A stretch of 64,000 nucleotides of DNA, from NCBI RefSeq assembly GCF_024753565.1, contig NZ_JANTPT010000001.1:1383969-1447968 (forward strand). Reading direction: 5' to 3'. Below, in pieces: positions 17,244-26,879 of this stretch; the first letter of the stretch is position 1, and the number at the start of each line of letters is the position of its first letter. A model generated the notes under the pieces. That model had not been told where the DNA came from, made no database searches, and saw only the letters and a list, made by a program, of their open reading frames with translations. The translations under genes and the position numbers were made by a program. Origin of the DNA: Mechercharimyces sp. CAU 1602 (GTDB taxonomy: Bacteria; Bacillota; Bacilli; Thermoactinomycetales; JANTPT01).

Positions 17244-17999
17244 TTATTCCCCCCTCCGATCAATGTTCTCTTTGTAATTTACTAAGATCAGAGAGATATT
17301 ATCAACACCGCCCGCCGCCAATGCATGCTCTAACAAGTGATCCGCTTGTGCCGCGATGGAGCGCTCCGATGTCATCGTCTTCCCGATTTGATTAACTTTA
17401 ACCATATCCACTAAGCCATCTGAACAGAGAAGTAATGTATCCCCGTGTGACCACGGTGTTGTAACCAGATCTGGTTCTACACTGCTATCCGTACCAATCG
17501 CTTTCACTATAATATTTTTTTGCGGATGATGAAGTGCTTCTTCCTCGGTGATCTCTCCATGTTTCTTTAATTCATTTACTAAAGTATGGTCTTCGGTCAG
17601 TTGGTATAACCCTCCTCGGTGCAGTAGATAAGCACGGCTATCCCCAACATGGGCGAGCACAATTTCCTTTTCACGGACAACTGCTACGATAGCTGTTGTT
17701 CCCATGCCCTTTAACGAATCATCCGCCTCTGCCATCTGGTACACTTCACGGTTAGCCAACTTTACTGCCTCTTCGAGCCGACGTTTGATTTGCACGGTTG
17801 GAGCATCGAGCGTCAGTTCGGCAAGTTCTCGTTTTACCACATCCACCACTTGCTGGCTAGCAATTTCACCCGCTTGATGTCCACCCATCCCGTCGGCGAC
17901 AACTGCAACCAGTAAGCCCTTCTGCGTTTCAAACAACCCCACACGGTCCTCGTTATGATCCCTTACTTTTCCCGTGTGTGTACGCCAAGCCATCTCCAT
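17244..17999 (-). CDS. prpC: PP2C-family protein phosphatase
   Basis: A 251-residue metal-dependent Ser/Thr phosphatase that counters PrkC. The metal-binding aspartates lie in VADGMGGH (about 35-42), CSDGLVDMV and GGVDNIS. No membrane segment is present, so it is cytoplasmic. It forms an operon with prkC. About 250 bases separate it from rlmN; that gap holds a GC-rich hairpin (18104-18110 with 18121-18127) without a T run and no gene. Confidence 0.95.
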   Translation of the reverse strand: MEMAWRTHTGKVRDHNEDRVGLFETQKGLLVAVVADGMGGHQAGEIASQQVVDVVKRELAELTLDAPTVQIKRRLEEAVKLANREVYQMAEADDSLKGMGTTAIVAVVREKEIVLAHVGDSRAYLLHRGGLYQLTEDHTLVNELKKHGEITEEEALHHPQKNIIVKAIGTDSSVEPDLVTTPWSHGDTLLLCSDGLVDMVKVNQIGKTMTSERSIAAQADHLLEHALAAGGVDNISLILVNYKENIDRRGE

Positions 18000-18247
18000 A
18001 TCGCGTTCCCCTTTCCCGCTAACAGACTCTCTTCTCTCTATTATACGTCATCCTCATCGCTTCCACCCACTTACGTGCAAAAATAGTACGACTCGCACAG
18101 ACACCCGCACCTTATAGAGTGTGCGGGAACAATGGATCTTTATGATGAGGGGTAGCTAGCGGAACCGCTCTTAATCAAGCAGTTCTATTCCCTTGCACAA
18201 TCAGAGGAGAAGAGTACTCACTTCACTTCATCATCGCCTAATCCCCT

Positions 18248-19303
18248 CTACGAAGGTTGCTCACTCTTCTTATCTAAATGTTTGGCACGCAATTGACCGC
18301 AAGCCGCATCAATATCTGTTCCATGCTCACGCCTAATAGTCGCCTTAATACCATAGGATTCAACAATCCGCTGAAATTGGAAGATTTGATTGCGCGGTGT
18401 TCGCTCCATATCCCGTTCCACCACCGTATTGATAGGGATTAGGTTTACATAGCAATTTAGATTGGATAAAAGTTGCCCCAGCTGATGTGCGTGCTGATCT
18501 TGATCATTTCTGTCTTTAATCAGGAGGTATTCAAAAGTGAGACGCCTTCCAGTGGTTTCAATATAATAGTGGCACGCTTCCATCAACTCACTTAAAGGAT
18601 GACGATAACTTACTGGCATCAAGCTCTTGCGCAATTCCTGGTTAGGGGCATGCAACGAAATCGCCAGTCCCACCTGCAACTTCTCATCAGCAAACCGATA
18701 GATTGCTGGTACAATCCCACTTGTAGAAACCGTAATATGCCGTTGACCGATATGGAGACCATGCTCTTCGTTCATGATGCGCAAAAACTGCAGGGTAGCT
18801 TCATAGTTTTCAAACGGCTCTCCAATTCCCATAATAACAATTGATTTTACCCTTTCTTCCCCGATTTCATCTAGAGCTATCTGCGCTTTCATCACCTGTG
18901 CCACGATTTCACCCGCAGTCAGATTTCGCTTTAGCCCTCCCAAAGTCGATGCACAAAACGTACAACCGACACGGCATCCCACCTGGGTGGTAACACACAC
19001 ACTTATTCCATAATTATGGCGCATCAACACGGTTTCAATCGCATGCCCATCATGAAGAGCAAATAAAAATTTAATCGTGCCATCGGACGATGTTTGTTGC
19101 GTCAATGTTTTTAATGGCTCAAGGCGAAATTGCTCACTTAAGGTTTCTCTCATCTTCTTAGGCAGGTTACTCATGTCTGCAAATGAAGAAACCCGTTTTT
19201 GATAAAGCCAATCCATCATTTGATCCGCCCGAAAAGCAGGCTGGTTATTCTCTTTCATCCAGGCATACCAATCTTTATGCCGTAGGTCGTATGCCATACG
19301 CAT
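18248..19303 (-). CDS. rlmN: 23S rRNA (adenine(2503)-C(2))-methyltransferase RlmN
   Basis: A radical SAM enzyme of about 351 residues that methylates A2503 of 23S rRNA and A37 of some tRNAs. The radical SAM cluster motif CRVGCTFCAS is present, as are the second conserved cysteine region (DAACGQL near the C terminus) and GIGEPFENY. Three candidate starts (GTG 19312, ATG 19303, ATG 19297) follow a weak GGAAAG site. I use 19303 for spacing. Its place at the head of prpC-prkC matches Bacillus. Confidence 0.93.
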   Translation of the reverse strand: MRMAYDLRHKDWYAWMKENNQPAFRADQMMDWLYQKRVSSFADMSNLPKKMRETLSEQFRLEPLKTLTQQTSSDGTIKFLFALHDGHAIETVLMRHNYGISVCVTTQVGCRVGCTFCASTLGGLKRNLTAGEIVAQVMKAQIALDEIGEERVKSIVIMGIGEPFENYEATLQFLRIMNEEHGLHIGQRHITVSTSGIVPAIYRFADEKLQVGLAISLHAPNQELRKSLMPVSYRHPLSELMEACHYYIETTGRRLTFEYLLIKDRNDQDQHAHQLGQLLSNLNCYVNLIPINTVVERDMERTPRNQIFQFQRIVESYGIKATIRREHGTDIDAACGQLRAKHLDKKSEQPS

Positions 19304-19360
19304 TGCTACCACAACTTTCCACAGTGTATAAGTTCATTAATTCATCTTCAAAACTTTTCT

Positions 19361-19389
19361 TATTATATCAAGCTTACTAAGAGATGAAA
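19361..19389 (-). promoter_or_regulatory. Sigma-A promoter of rlmN
   Basis: On the minus strand TTTTCA (19389-19384) and TATAAT (19366-19361) are 17 bases apart, about 60 bases before the rlmN start. Confidence 0.6.
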
Positions 19390-19418
19390 AGCCACCATCT
19401 GCTTGTACCTTTGCCACA

Positions 19419-20528
19419 CTAACGATTCTCCAATCCGATTCGTTTCACTTTAACATCGAAGTGAATATCGATATCAGCTTCTGTAAATGCTTTTTCCCAC
19501 ACAATCTGCCTCCATATCCGCGGATAGCGAGCGCGAATCGTATCCCCATAAATATAACCATCACTACGAAATTCCCGCTGAAGTTTTGTCATGAGGCCAG
19601 TGCTAACTTCATGATATTTTTCGGAAATTTTCTTTTCTACATCACTTAATACAGCTGTTTTCTCTAGATCGGTCGTACATGTTTTTTCCAGTATAACGCC
19701 TTCCACGATTACATGATCTTTAATTGTCACTTGTTTCTTCTTTAGACCCATCTTCGACTTACTATCAATACGATCCGCCCGGAAAATCACTTTACCATCT
19801 TGATAAGGAACCTCGATTACCTCACCTGTTCGATGACTGCGAATCTGAATCAAAATGGCACTCTCTATACTATCTAGCGTACCCACCACTTTGCTTTGCG
19901 GGTTAAATAAGGCAAGACCTGTCCACTTTATCTTGCCTTCCTTTATCTCAAACTGATTGATGAGCGGATTGGTTGCCGGATTGGAAATACGATTATACAC
20001 ATCACCTAACGTAACATCACCCATCCACCCTTCTCTTACCCCCGCCTCGATCAAATCACGAATATACATGGAAGGCACCAGATCTAACTTTGGTTTTAAT
20101 TCCAATACCTCTTTCGCCTTACCTCGCACTACCATTGGCCACATGCGCCTGCGAATATCAGGATGACGACGTAAGCCGTCCATCAACTCCTGTATCCCGT
20201 CTTTCGCTACTTCTTCTCCAAACACGAGCAACTGTGCATGCCCCAAAAACAAATTCTGATTGGTTTGCTTCTGAATATCACTAAAAGCTGTGTTTAACGT
20301 ATCTCCCTGCCCATAAAAAAGTTCAACCGCGCCCCCATCTCCTCCCCCTTCTCCACCAATCATAGAGGGAATAGGAACTTGTACCGATACCTGATACCCC
20401 TTCTCCAGCTTATCAATCCCTATGGCCATAGCAGAGGTTCGTTCTTCCAATTCACGCGCATCCCAACAGCCCGTACATGCCAAAACGATACACAGCACCA
20501 CGCTCATCCATCTAAGCCTTCGCCTCAT
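19419..20528 (-). CDS. gerXC: Germinant receptor C subunit, Ger(x)C-family lipoprotein
   Basis: A 369-residue lipoprotein with an N-terminal signal and a lipobox ending at Cys (LACTGC, about residues 16-21), followed by WDARELEE, the standard opening of Ger(x)C proteins. C subunits sit on the outer face of the spore inner membrane and complete the GerA-type receptor. I use the ATG at 20528, after GGAAAGGAGGAGA. The gene overlaps gerXB by 17 bases. The C-terminal part includes the conserved helix-turn region around YPRIWRQI. Confidence 0.92.
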   Translation of the reverse strand: MRRRLRWMSVVLCIVLACTGCWDARELEERTSAMAIGIDKLEKGYQVSVQVPIPSMIGGEGGGDGGAVELFYGQGDTLNTAFSDIQKQTNQNLFLGHAQLLVFGEEVAKDGIQELMDGLRRHPDIRRRMWPMVVRGKAKEVLELKPKLDLVPSMYIRDLIEAGVREGWMGDVTLGDVYNRISNPATNPLINQFEIKEGKIKWTGLALFNPQSKVVGTLDSIESAILIQIRSHRTGEVIEVPYQDGKVIFRADRIDSKSKMGLKKKQVTIKDHVIVEGVILEKTCTTDLEKTAVLSDVEKKISEKYHEVSTGLMTKLQREFRSDGYIYGDTIRARYPRIWRQIVWEKAFTEADIDIHFDVKVKRIGLENR

Positions 20529-21687
20529 GTTGTCTCCTCCTTTCCTTACTCCCGTTTTGTTTGCGCACAAACGAGAGACAAAGAAGAAGAATAGGAAACA
20601 CAACCGTAATCCCCAGACCAAACACGCCGATCCAGCGTGCGGCAGCAAAAACATCTTGGATATTTTGCGGTCTCATCGCCAATCCAAATAAAACTGGGGC
20701 TATTCCCCATGCCAGCCCTTTCCGATACTCTGCTTTCAAGTGTAAAAATTGTATCACAAGCGAGAAGAGCGCCGACAAATAGTTGATCATCGTTGAAAAG
20801 ACAGCTGTTACCCAGATTGCGATGACAAGAGATTCAAGACGTTCAAAGATAAGCACTTTAAACTCTGCCGACTTAATCAGTTCCAACACTGGCCACATCA
20901 ACTTCACTACTTCAGGCGCTCCAAAGACAGCCAGTGTAGATAATAAACCTTGCAGGTAAAAAAAAGTGATTACAATAATGACGGCAATATGTACCCGCCA
21001 TGCACGCCGAGGTTCCTGATAGTAGGAACTAAACATCAGCACGACTGAATATCCTCCGTACATCGAGGCTCCCGCAATCACCCCCATAAAAAGATCCCAC
21101 CCTGTAGTTTGCAAAAGAGGGAGCATATTATTGAGCGACCCACTAGAAAACCCCGTTGCAATGCTTAATGGCACGGTTACAAATAGCAGCCACAAAATTA
21201 ATTCGTTAAAACGGGCGACCACGTGGGGTGGATTGGAAGCTACCATGGTTGCCACGATGATTAATATCCCGAGGATAAAGGGGACAGGCGTACGAATATA
21301 AACAGCACTAACCACTAACTCCGTAAATAAGCGTGCTGAAATCGCTGTTGCAAACAACCAGTATAAAGCAAAGGGAAGCACAACGACCATGCCTAACACA
21401 GAGCCCAACCAAGGCATTGATTTTGTGCCCAACGCCTCTCTTGTTAACTGCACCAGATTTTTTCGCGGATAGCGCACACACAGCAGTGTAATGATCATCA
21501 CGATCATCATTACCACCAACGCTGAGAGAATTAAAGCCGTAACCCCATCTTCTTTTGCATATTGCACCATCTCATATGGCAAAAGAAAGATCGTGATACC
21601 CAGAATAGAATTAAACAGAAGAGCGAAGGCTTGATACCCTGTAATAGAGGCGCCACCACCCTCGCGCAAGTTTGGGTTTCCCTTCAT
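20512..21687 (-). CDS. gerXB: Germinant receptor B subunit (spore germination permease)
   Basis: A 391-residue polytopic protein of the amino-acid permease-related GerAB family. It has about ten membrane segments, starting with YQAFALLFNSILGITIFLLP. B subunits bind the germinant in GerA-type receptors. Its ATG overlaps the stop of gerXA (ATGA), a sign of translational coupling. Which germinant it senses cannot be inferred. Confidence 0.93.
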   Translation of the reverse strand: MKGNPNLREGGGASITGYQAFALLFNSILGITIFLLPYEMVQYAKEDGVTALILSALVVMMIVMIITLLCVRYPRKNLVQLTREALGTKSMPWLGSVLGMVVVLPFALYWLFATAISARLFTELVVSAVYIRTPVPFILGILIIVATMVASNPPHVVARFNELILWLLFVTVPLSIATGFSSGSLNNMLPLLQTTGWDLFMGVIAGASMYGGYSVVLMFSSYYQEPRRAWRVHIAVIIVITFFYLQGLLSTLAVFGAPEVVKLMWPVLELIKSAEFKVLIFERLESLVIAIWVTAVFSTMINYLSALFSLVIQFLHLKAEYRKGLAWGIAPVLFGLAMRPQNIQDVFAAARWIGVFGLGITVVFPILLLCLSFVRKQNGSKERRRQHEAKA

Positions 21688-23261
21688 TTCGGATGCTCTC
21701 CTTCTCTGTTTTGATCTTGTGGCTTATACATCGTTGGTCGCTTCTTCATCCATGGCCACGGCACCCGCACTAAACTATCTTTAACATCTTCCCACCTAAA
21801 AGGGGCAAATGGCGCCATATATGGAACACCAAAAGAGCGTAGCTTCACTAAGTGTAAAAGTGTCACCATTAAAGCGAGAATAATCCCGTACAATCCTAGA
21901 ACCGCTGCTGCTAGCATAAATGGAAAACGGAGCAGCCGAACAGAGATAGCTGCATTATAACTTGGATTAGCATAGGAGCTAATCGTCGTTAAACCGACTA
22001 CGATAACCATGATCGGGCTTACCACACCTGCAGAAACTGCTGCATCTCCAATTACTAGTGCACCGACAATCCCAATCGTAGGTCCGATCGGACCTGGCAG
22101 ACGAATACTAGCTTCTCGTAATATCTCCACACTAATCTCCATCGCTAGTGCCTCTACAATGGAGGGGAATGGTACTGTTGCTCTTCCCGCGGCCATCGCA
22201 ATTCCCAAGCGAGTCGGAATCATCTCCGGATGAAAAGAGACAAAAGCAATGTACAGTGAAGGCAGCAACATAGCAATAAAGAGACTGATCAAGCGTAACC
22301 CACGTAAAAACGAGGAGATGAGATACCGTTCATAGTAATCCTCTGGACTATAGTAAAACTGCGAAAACACTGCGGGAGCAATCAACACATGGGGGGTACC
22401 ATCCACCACAATAGCAACTTTCCCCTCCAACAAATGGCTTACAACGCCATCCGGACGTTGTGTATTTTGCAATTGAGGAAACGGAGTCCAAATATCATCT
22501 TGTATCAGCTCCTCAATGTACCCACTTTCTAATATGCCATCGATCTCAATATTTTCAATTCGAGTAAGCACTTCATCTAGCAAACCTTTATCCGTCACCC
22601 CATCCAGATATAGAATCTCTACGTTGGTTCGTGTACGCTTACCCACCTTTACATCTTTGATGCGTAAGTCTGGGTCTTTAAGACGTCGACGTATGAGTGC
22701 CGTATTTACTCGAATGGATTCCGTAAACGCTTCCCGCGGCCCTCGAACTACTGCTTCCGTCGAAGGTTCGGAAACCGAACGTACTGGAAATCCCTTTGCT
22801 CCTACAACAATGCCCTCTTCATACTCATCTATAAAAAGAGCCGCATCTCCTGATAAAATCGCTTCCATCATATCTTTCATTTTAGGAGACGATTGTGTCT
22901 CCCCAGTTTGCACCAAACTTTCGGCAATCAATGTTTCCAGATCTTCGTCCGACTTTACTTCAGCCGCTTTTGTCATCAATGTACTCAATACAAACTTGTC
23001 CACTAGCGGTACATCTGCCATCCCATCCAGGTAGACGAGTGCCGCTTTTCGATCCGGTTGATACTGGATCGTAAAAGAACGTACAATGACATCTGCCCCG
23101 TCTCCAAGCAAATGAGTGATAAAATCAGTGTTCTCTTTTACCTGTTTGGACACAGCACGGTCCTTCACTCTTCGCTCGATCTTCTGTTCCGACCGTCGCT
23201 GTAATTCTTCTTTTTTTCTTTTATCCTTTAATTTTATTGGCCGTATAAATCGATTTGCCAT
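21684..23261 (-). CDS. gerXA: Germinant receptor A subunit
   Basis: A 525-residue GerA-family protein. It has a long soluble N-terminal region (about 1-300, including VRGPREAFTESIRVNT) and then four to five membrane segments (about 310-480) around the conserved RLPGPIGPTIGIVGALVIG. A subunits form the oligomeric core, and recent work indicates they act as a ligand-gated ion channel. First gene of the A-B-C operon. A terminator separates it from the SBBP gene upstream. Confidence 0.94.
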   Translation of the reverse strand: MANRFIRPIKLKDKRKKEELQRRSEQKIERRVKDRAVSKQVKENTDFITHLLGDGADVIVRSFTIQYQPDRKAALVYLDGMADVPLVDKFVLSTLMTKAAEVKSDEDLETLIAESLVQTGETQSSPKMKDMMEAILSGDAALFIDEYEEGIVVGAKGFPVRSVSEPSTEAVVRGPREAFTESIRVNTALIRRRLKDPDLRIKDVKVGKRTRTNVEILYLDGVTDKGLLDEVLTRIENIEIDGILESGYIEELIQDDIWTPFPQLQNTQRPDGVVSHLLEGKVAIVVDGTPHVLIAPAVFSQFYYSPEDYYERYLISSFLRGLRLISLFIAMLLPSLYIAFVSFHPEMIPTRLGIAMAAGRATVPFPSIVEALAMEISVEILREASIRLPGPIGPTIGIVGALVIGDAAVSAGVVSPIMVIVVGLTTISSYANPSYNAAISVRLLRFPFMLAAAVLGLYGIILALMVTLLHLVKLRSFGVPYMAPFAPFRWEDVKDSLVRVPWPWMKKRPTMYKPQDQNREGEHPK

Positions 23262-23279
23262 CTCACATCACCCTGCCAT

Positions 23280-23309
23280 TACCGTGCCCCGCAATCCGTT
23301 CTCTCATAC
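23280..23309 (-). promoter_or_regulatory. Candidate sigma-G promoter of the gerXA-XB-XC operon
   Basis: On the minus strand GTATG (23309-23305) fits the sigma-G -35 pattern GHATR. CACGGTA (23286-23280), 18 bases later, partly fits CATWHTA. gerA-type operons are sigma-G dependent in Bacillus. The leader would be very short (about 12 bases), which weakens the call. Confidence 0.35.
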
Positions 23310-23312
23310 CAC

Positions 23313-23356
23313 AAAAAAAGGGAATACGAAGACCTGAAACGATCGTCTTCGCACCC
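23313..23356 (-). terminator. Terminator after the SBBP-repeat gene
   Basis: On the minus strand CGAAGAC and GTCTTCG (23351-23345 with 23333-23327), extended by GGG/CCC, form a hairpin followed by seven T. Confidence 0.8.
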
Positions 23357-23367
23357 CCTGACTTAAT

Positions 23368-25392
23368 TTAACGGTTAGCAATATGGCACACAAACGCAGA
23401 TGAACATCCCATTAGTTGTTCTTGATAAGCCTCTTCTGTTACAGGATAATCCTCCGATTCTGTCGTACCCACCACATATATGTTATGCTTTTCACCGATG
23501 GCAATTGCATTGGCATACTCTGCTTTTCTTCCCCCCAGATAAGTAGAATAAAGTATACCCGTACCCGACACGTTTAACTGCGTAATGAAAGATTTTTTAT
23601 ATCCGCTTCGCTTCCGCTCCAACGCCCCTTCTGTCGTCGGAAAATCATGGGAATAGGTTTCACCCACCACCCATGCTTGCCCTTGGGCATCTACTTCTAC
23701 CCCAAAAGCGAGGTCGGAACCACTTCCACCCAATAATGTAGAGTAGAGCAAGCGAGCGCCCGAACGGTGAATTTTAGTTACAAACGCATGGTATCCCCCT
23801 TTCCCTTTACGTAACCATGCCCCTTTTGTCACCGGAAAGTTGGCTGATGTCGTCTCCCCGACGACATAAACGTGACCACACTTCCCTACCGTAAGCGCAT
23901 GCCCCATATCGGATCCCTCTCCACCTAGATAAGTGGAAAATAACAGTGTGGAGAGAACCCCATCCAACTTAACGACAAACGTATTGCACTCTCCCAACAA
24001 CTGAGTTTGAAAAGCGCGTCTATTTACAGGAAAGTCAGCAGAATCTGTAGAACCGGTAACAAAAATATTCCCTTCTCCATCTACTACCACTTGATTCCCA
24101 TCATCAACCCCACTACCACCTAGAAAAGTGGAACACAGCAAATGATTCCCATCTGAACTTAACTTACAGATAAATGCATTCTGCTCACCATTCAACCTCT
24201 TCTGCACTGCATGAGGTGTGACTGGAAAGTTATCACTATTTGTTCCACCTGTCACAACTACTTCCCCTTTTGGAGTAAGAGCTAAATCGTTACAAAACGT
24301 CCCCCCACTTCCGCCTAAATAAGTAGAAAAAAGTAGCTCCGAGCCATCGTGATTCAACTTCGTAAGAAACCCACTATACTCTGCTGTAAAATCCGATTGC
24401 AGTGCCCCCGCAGTAACGGGGAAATCGGCAGAAAAAGTTTGTCCGGTTACATACACATGCTGCTCACTATCAACCGCTATTCCATTGCCAAAGTTGGCTT
24501 TATCTCCCCCTAAGTAAGCGGTATATTCCATTTGACGCTTACTGTTCAGCTTACTTATAAAAGCGTACTTCTCCTCTTCAGCCGTAATAAGATATGGGCC
24601 TACGCGATCGGGGATCTCTACTTGGGACATATACCCCGTTACATACAAGTTCCCATTTTCATCAACATCAATCGCTGTCCCCTCCGATTCCTTCCCTTCC
24701 CCTACGTACGTAGAGTTTAGGAGGATCGGATCAATGATGAGCGCTTTATCTTCGTCCACTCCCTCTACATGAAAGCCGACTTCCATTCCCTCATAAAGCA
24801 CAAACTGTGTCGCTAGCGCCGCTCTTCCTGCCTCTGTCTCTTGAAAACTTATCGGTTTCTCTTCTACCAGCGTTCCTAGAGGTGTATGCACGTGCAGATT
24901 GCCACAGTCGTCTAAAGCTAGTTTGTCTACCCCCTCATAGCGTAAGCGAATAGTAGACAACAAAGAGGCTTTCTCCACCAAGAACTCATATTTTAGTCGT
25001 TCTTGGTGGCTTTTAAACACTGCTGATACCCCAGGCCATACCTCGTGATACCACACTTGGGAAAACGTCGGCACATCTTGAATCCACTCACTCGCCTCCC
25101 GTCCCCTATAATAATGTACTCTTCCTTCACCCAGCTCTCGTCCCTCTACTTGTAGGTCTGTGCGCGCATCAACAAAAGAGAGCCGAACTGAATGCCCTCT
25201 CAGTGCCGTCTCTCCATTCTCTTCCTCTTTAATCGTGGGCTCATACACAGAAAAGCTCATGTGATCCTGAAAAAACGAAAAAAACGAGGTGTACTCCCCC
25301 TGGGCGTAATAGAGACAATCCGACCTTCTTTGCCCTCGATTTTGCATAAACAAAAAAGGCATACCCACCTGTTCCATCAAACAAACTTCCAC
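23368..25392 (-). CDS. SBBP beta-propeller repeat protein
   Basis: A 674-residue protein. Residues 1-220 form the N-terminal domain usually found in front of SBBP repeats, with ALIIDP at its end. About seven repeats of 55-60 residues follow, each with a STYLGG core and an FPVT-like turn (for example ADFPVTAGALQ). Seven such units would close into a propeller. No signal peptide is visible. The function is unknown; relatives are often surface or extracellular. It starts with GTG behind GAGGGGG; ATG 25377 is an alternative. It lies just upstream of a germination operon but has its own terminator. Confidence 0.85.
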   Translation of the reverse strand: MEVCLMEQVGMPFLFMQNRGQRRSDCLYYAQGEYTSFFSFFQDHMSFSVYEPTIKEEENGETALRGHSVRLSFVDARTDLQVEGRELGEGRVHYYRGREASEWIQDVPTFSQVWYHEVWPGVSAVFKSHQERLKYEFLVEKASLLSTIRLRYEGVDKLALDDCGNLHVHTPLGTLVEEKPISFQETEAGRAALATQFVLYEGMEVGFHVEGVDEDKALIIDPILLNSTYVGEGKESEGTAIDVDENGNLYVTGYMSQVEIPDRVGPYLITAEEEKYAFISKLNSKRQMEYTAYLGGDKANFGNGIAVDSEQHVYVTGQTFSADFPVTAGALQSDFTAEYSGFLTKLNHDGSELLFSTYLGGSGGTFCNDLALTPKGEVVVTGGTNSDNFPVTPHAVQKRLNGEQNAFICKLSSDGNHLLCSTFLGGSGVDDGNQVVVDGEGNIFVTGSTDSADFPVNRRAFQTQLLGECNTFVVKLDGVLSTLLFSTYLGGEGSDMGHALTVGKCGHVYVVGETTSANFPVTKGAWLRKGKGGYHAFVTKIHRSGARLLYSTLLGGSGSDLAFGVEVDAQGQAWVVGETYSHDFPTTEGALERKRSGYKKSFITQLNVSGTGILYSTYLGGRKAEYANAIAIGEKHNIYVVGTTESEDYPVTEEAYQEQLMGCSSAFVCHIANR

Positions 25393-25479
25393 CCACCATT
25401 CCCCCTCTAATACCTTTATAGGGTAAAATATGTATGTTGCAGCAGGTGTATGATTTTTTATATATATTTATCACCAAAC

Positions 25480-25505
25480 AAAAGGACAGCCTGTGACAGC
25501 TGCCC
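25480..25505 (-). terminator. Terminator of the priA-to-rsmB operon
   Basis: On the minus strand GGGCAGC (25505-25499) pairs with GCTGTCC (25490-25484) and is followed by TTTTGTTT, ten bases after the rsmB stop. Confidence 0.75.
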
Positions 25506-25514
25506 TCTTGAAGA

Positions 25515-26879
25515 TTATTTATGTTTCACCATCCGAGCGATAAAAAAGCCATCACTTGCAAATTGATGTGGCAGAATCCGTACCATTCCTGGTTCAATAC
25601 TTCCCTTCTCCCTCACTTCTCGCGGAAGTAATTCATTCATCCCCGTATCCAGTGTAAATTCCGGATGATTCTCTAAGAAATGGCGTACTTGTTCTTCATT
25701 TTCACTTGCTTCCAGCGTACACGTGCTGTAAAGCAACACTCCTCCAGGGCGCACACGAGTAGCTGTTTCTTCAAGCAATTGAGCTTGAAGACGGCACAAC
25801 TTCTTCAGTTCAGCACCGCTTTTCTGCCATTTCAAATCCGGTTTTCTCCGTATGACCCCTAAACCAGAACAAGGAGCATCCAACAAAATGAAGTCAAAGA
25901 GAGTAGGTAGTGCTTGCGGGAGCTCCCGAGCATCTGCTTGCACCGCTTCGATATTGCTCAAGCCTAACCGCATTGCATTTTTACGAATAAGTTCAACTTT
26001 ATGTCGGTGCAAATCCGTAGCATATACCTTCCCTTCCCCTCCCATCTTCTCGGCTATATGAGTCGTCTTACCCCCAGGAGCAGCACACGCATCTAATCCC
26101 AATTGACCCGGCTGAGGTTGCAGAAGCTCCGTCACCAACATCGAACTAGGGTTTTGGATGGTACACTCACCCGCTTTAAACCAATCAGTATGTGCAGGAT
26201 TGCCTCCCCCAGTAAACACAATCCCTTCTGGAGAAAGGGGCGTAGTCAAGATTGTGGCTTCTGGATACGCCTCCTTCATCTCATCCAACAACACGTCCCG
26301 TTCTTTTTTTAAAGCGTTCGCACGAATACCGACAGCAGGTGGAAGATTGTTTACCTTTAACATCGTGGCTGTCTCTTCAATCCCATATAAGGATTGGAAA
26401 CGACGCACCATCCACTCTGGATGAGACGTGGCTAAAGCCCAATCCTGGATGGATTGAGGCTGGGTTAGCCGTGTCGTATCTGGAGGCTGTCGCAAGTAAG
26501 AGCGCAACACTCCATTTACCAACCCTGCAACCCCTTTATGTCCACGTTTTTTTGCTATATGAACCGCTTCGTTTACTGCAGCACGTTCCGGAATCCGTTC
26601 GAGATAATGAAGTTGATACATTCCCATCCGCAGAAGTTGGCGTACCCATCCCTCCAATGAGTCTACACCTTTTTTTACATAGTGGTTTAACAGCCAGTCC
26701 AACGTGTTGAGACGTTGGATACTGCCATAAACCAACTCAGTAACAAGCCCGCGATCACGCCCTGAGAGTGGGTGTGTCTGTAACGCTTCATTTAACAACA
26801 GATTACTGTATGCGTTCTTCTCTTCTACACCGATTAGAACATCAAGAGCTACTTCACGGGCAGTACTTACTTTCTTCAT
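25515..26879 (-). CDS. rsmB: 16S rRNA (cytosine(967)-C(5))-methyltransferase
   Basis: A 454-residue Sun/RsmB protein. It has an N-terminal NusB-like RNA-binding domain (about 1-140) and a C-terminal RsmB/NOP2 methyltransferase domain. The SAM motif is LDACAAPGGKTT. Both catalytic cysteines are visible, in LDAPCSG and STCTLEASENEEQ. The start codon directly abuts the fmt stop. The priA-def-fmt-rsmB order is conserved in Bacillota; the usual next genes, rlmN-prpC-prkC, lie elsewhere in the window. Confidence 0.96.
   Translation of the reverse strand: MKKVSTAREVALDVLIGVEEKNAYSNLLLNEALQTHPLSGRDRGLVTELVYGSIQRLNTLDWLLNHYVKKGVDSLEGWVRQLLRMGMYQLHYLERIPERAAVNEAVHIAKKRGHKGVAGLVNGVLRSYLRQPPDTTRLTQPQSIQDWALATSHPEWMVRRFQSLYGIEETATMLKVNNLPPAVGIRANALKKERDVLLDEMKEAYPEATILTTPLSPEGIVFTGGGNPAHTDWFKAGECTIQNPSSMLVTELLQPQPGQLGLDACAAPGGKTTHIAEKMGGEGKVYATDLHRHKVELIRKNAMRLGLSNIEAVQADARELPQALPTLFDFILLDAPCSGLGVIRRKPDLKWQKSGAELKKLCRLQAQLLEETATRVRPGGVLLYSTCTLEASENEEQVRHFLENHPEFTLDTGMNELLPREVREKGSIEPGMVRILPHQFASDGFFIARMVKHK

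Noticed and set aside
18104-18127. GC-rich hairpin after the rlmN gene
   Set aside because: Stem is good (7 pairs) but no T run follows on either strand, so it was not called a terminator.
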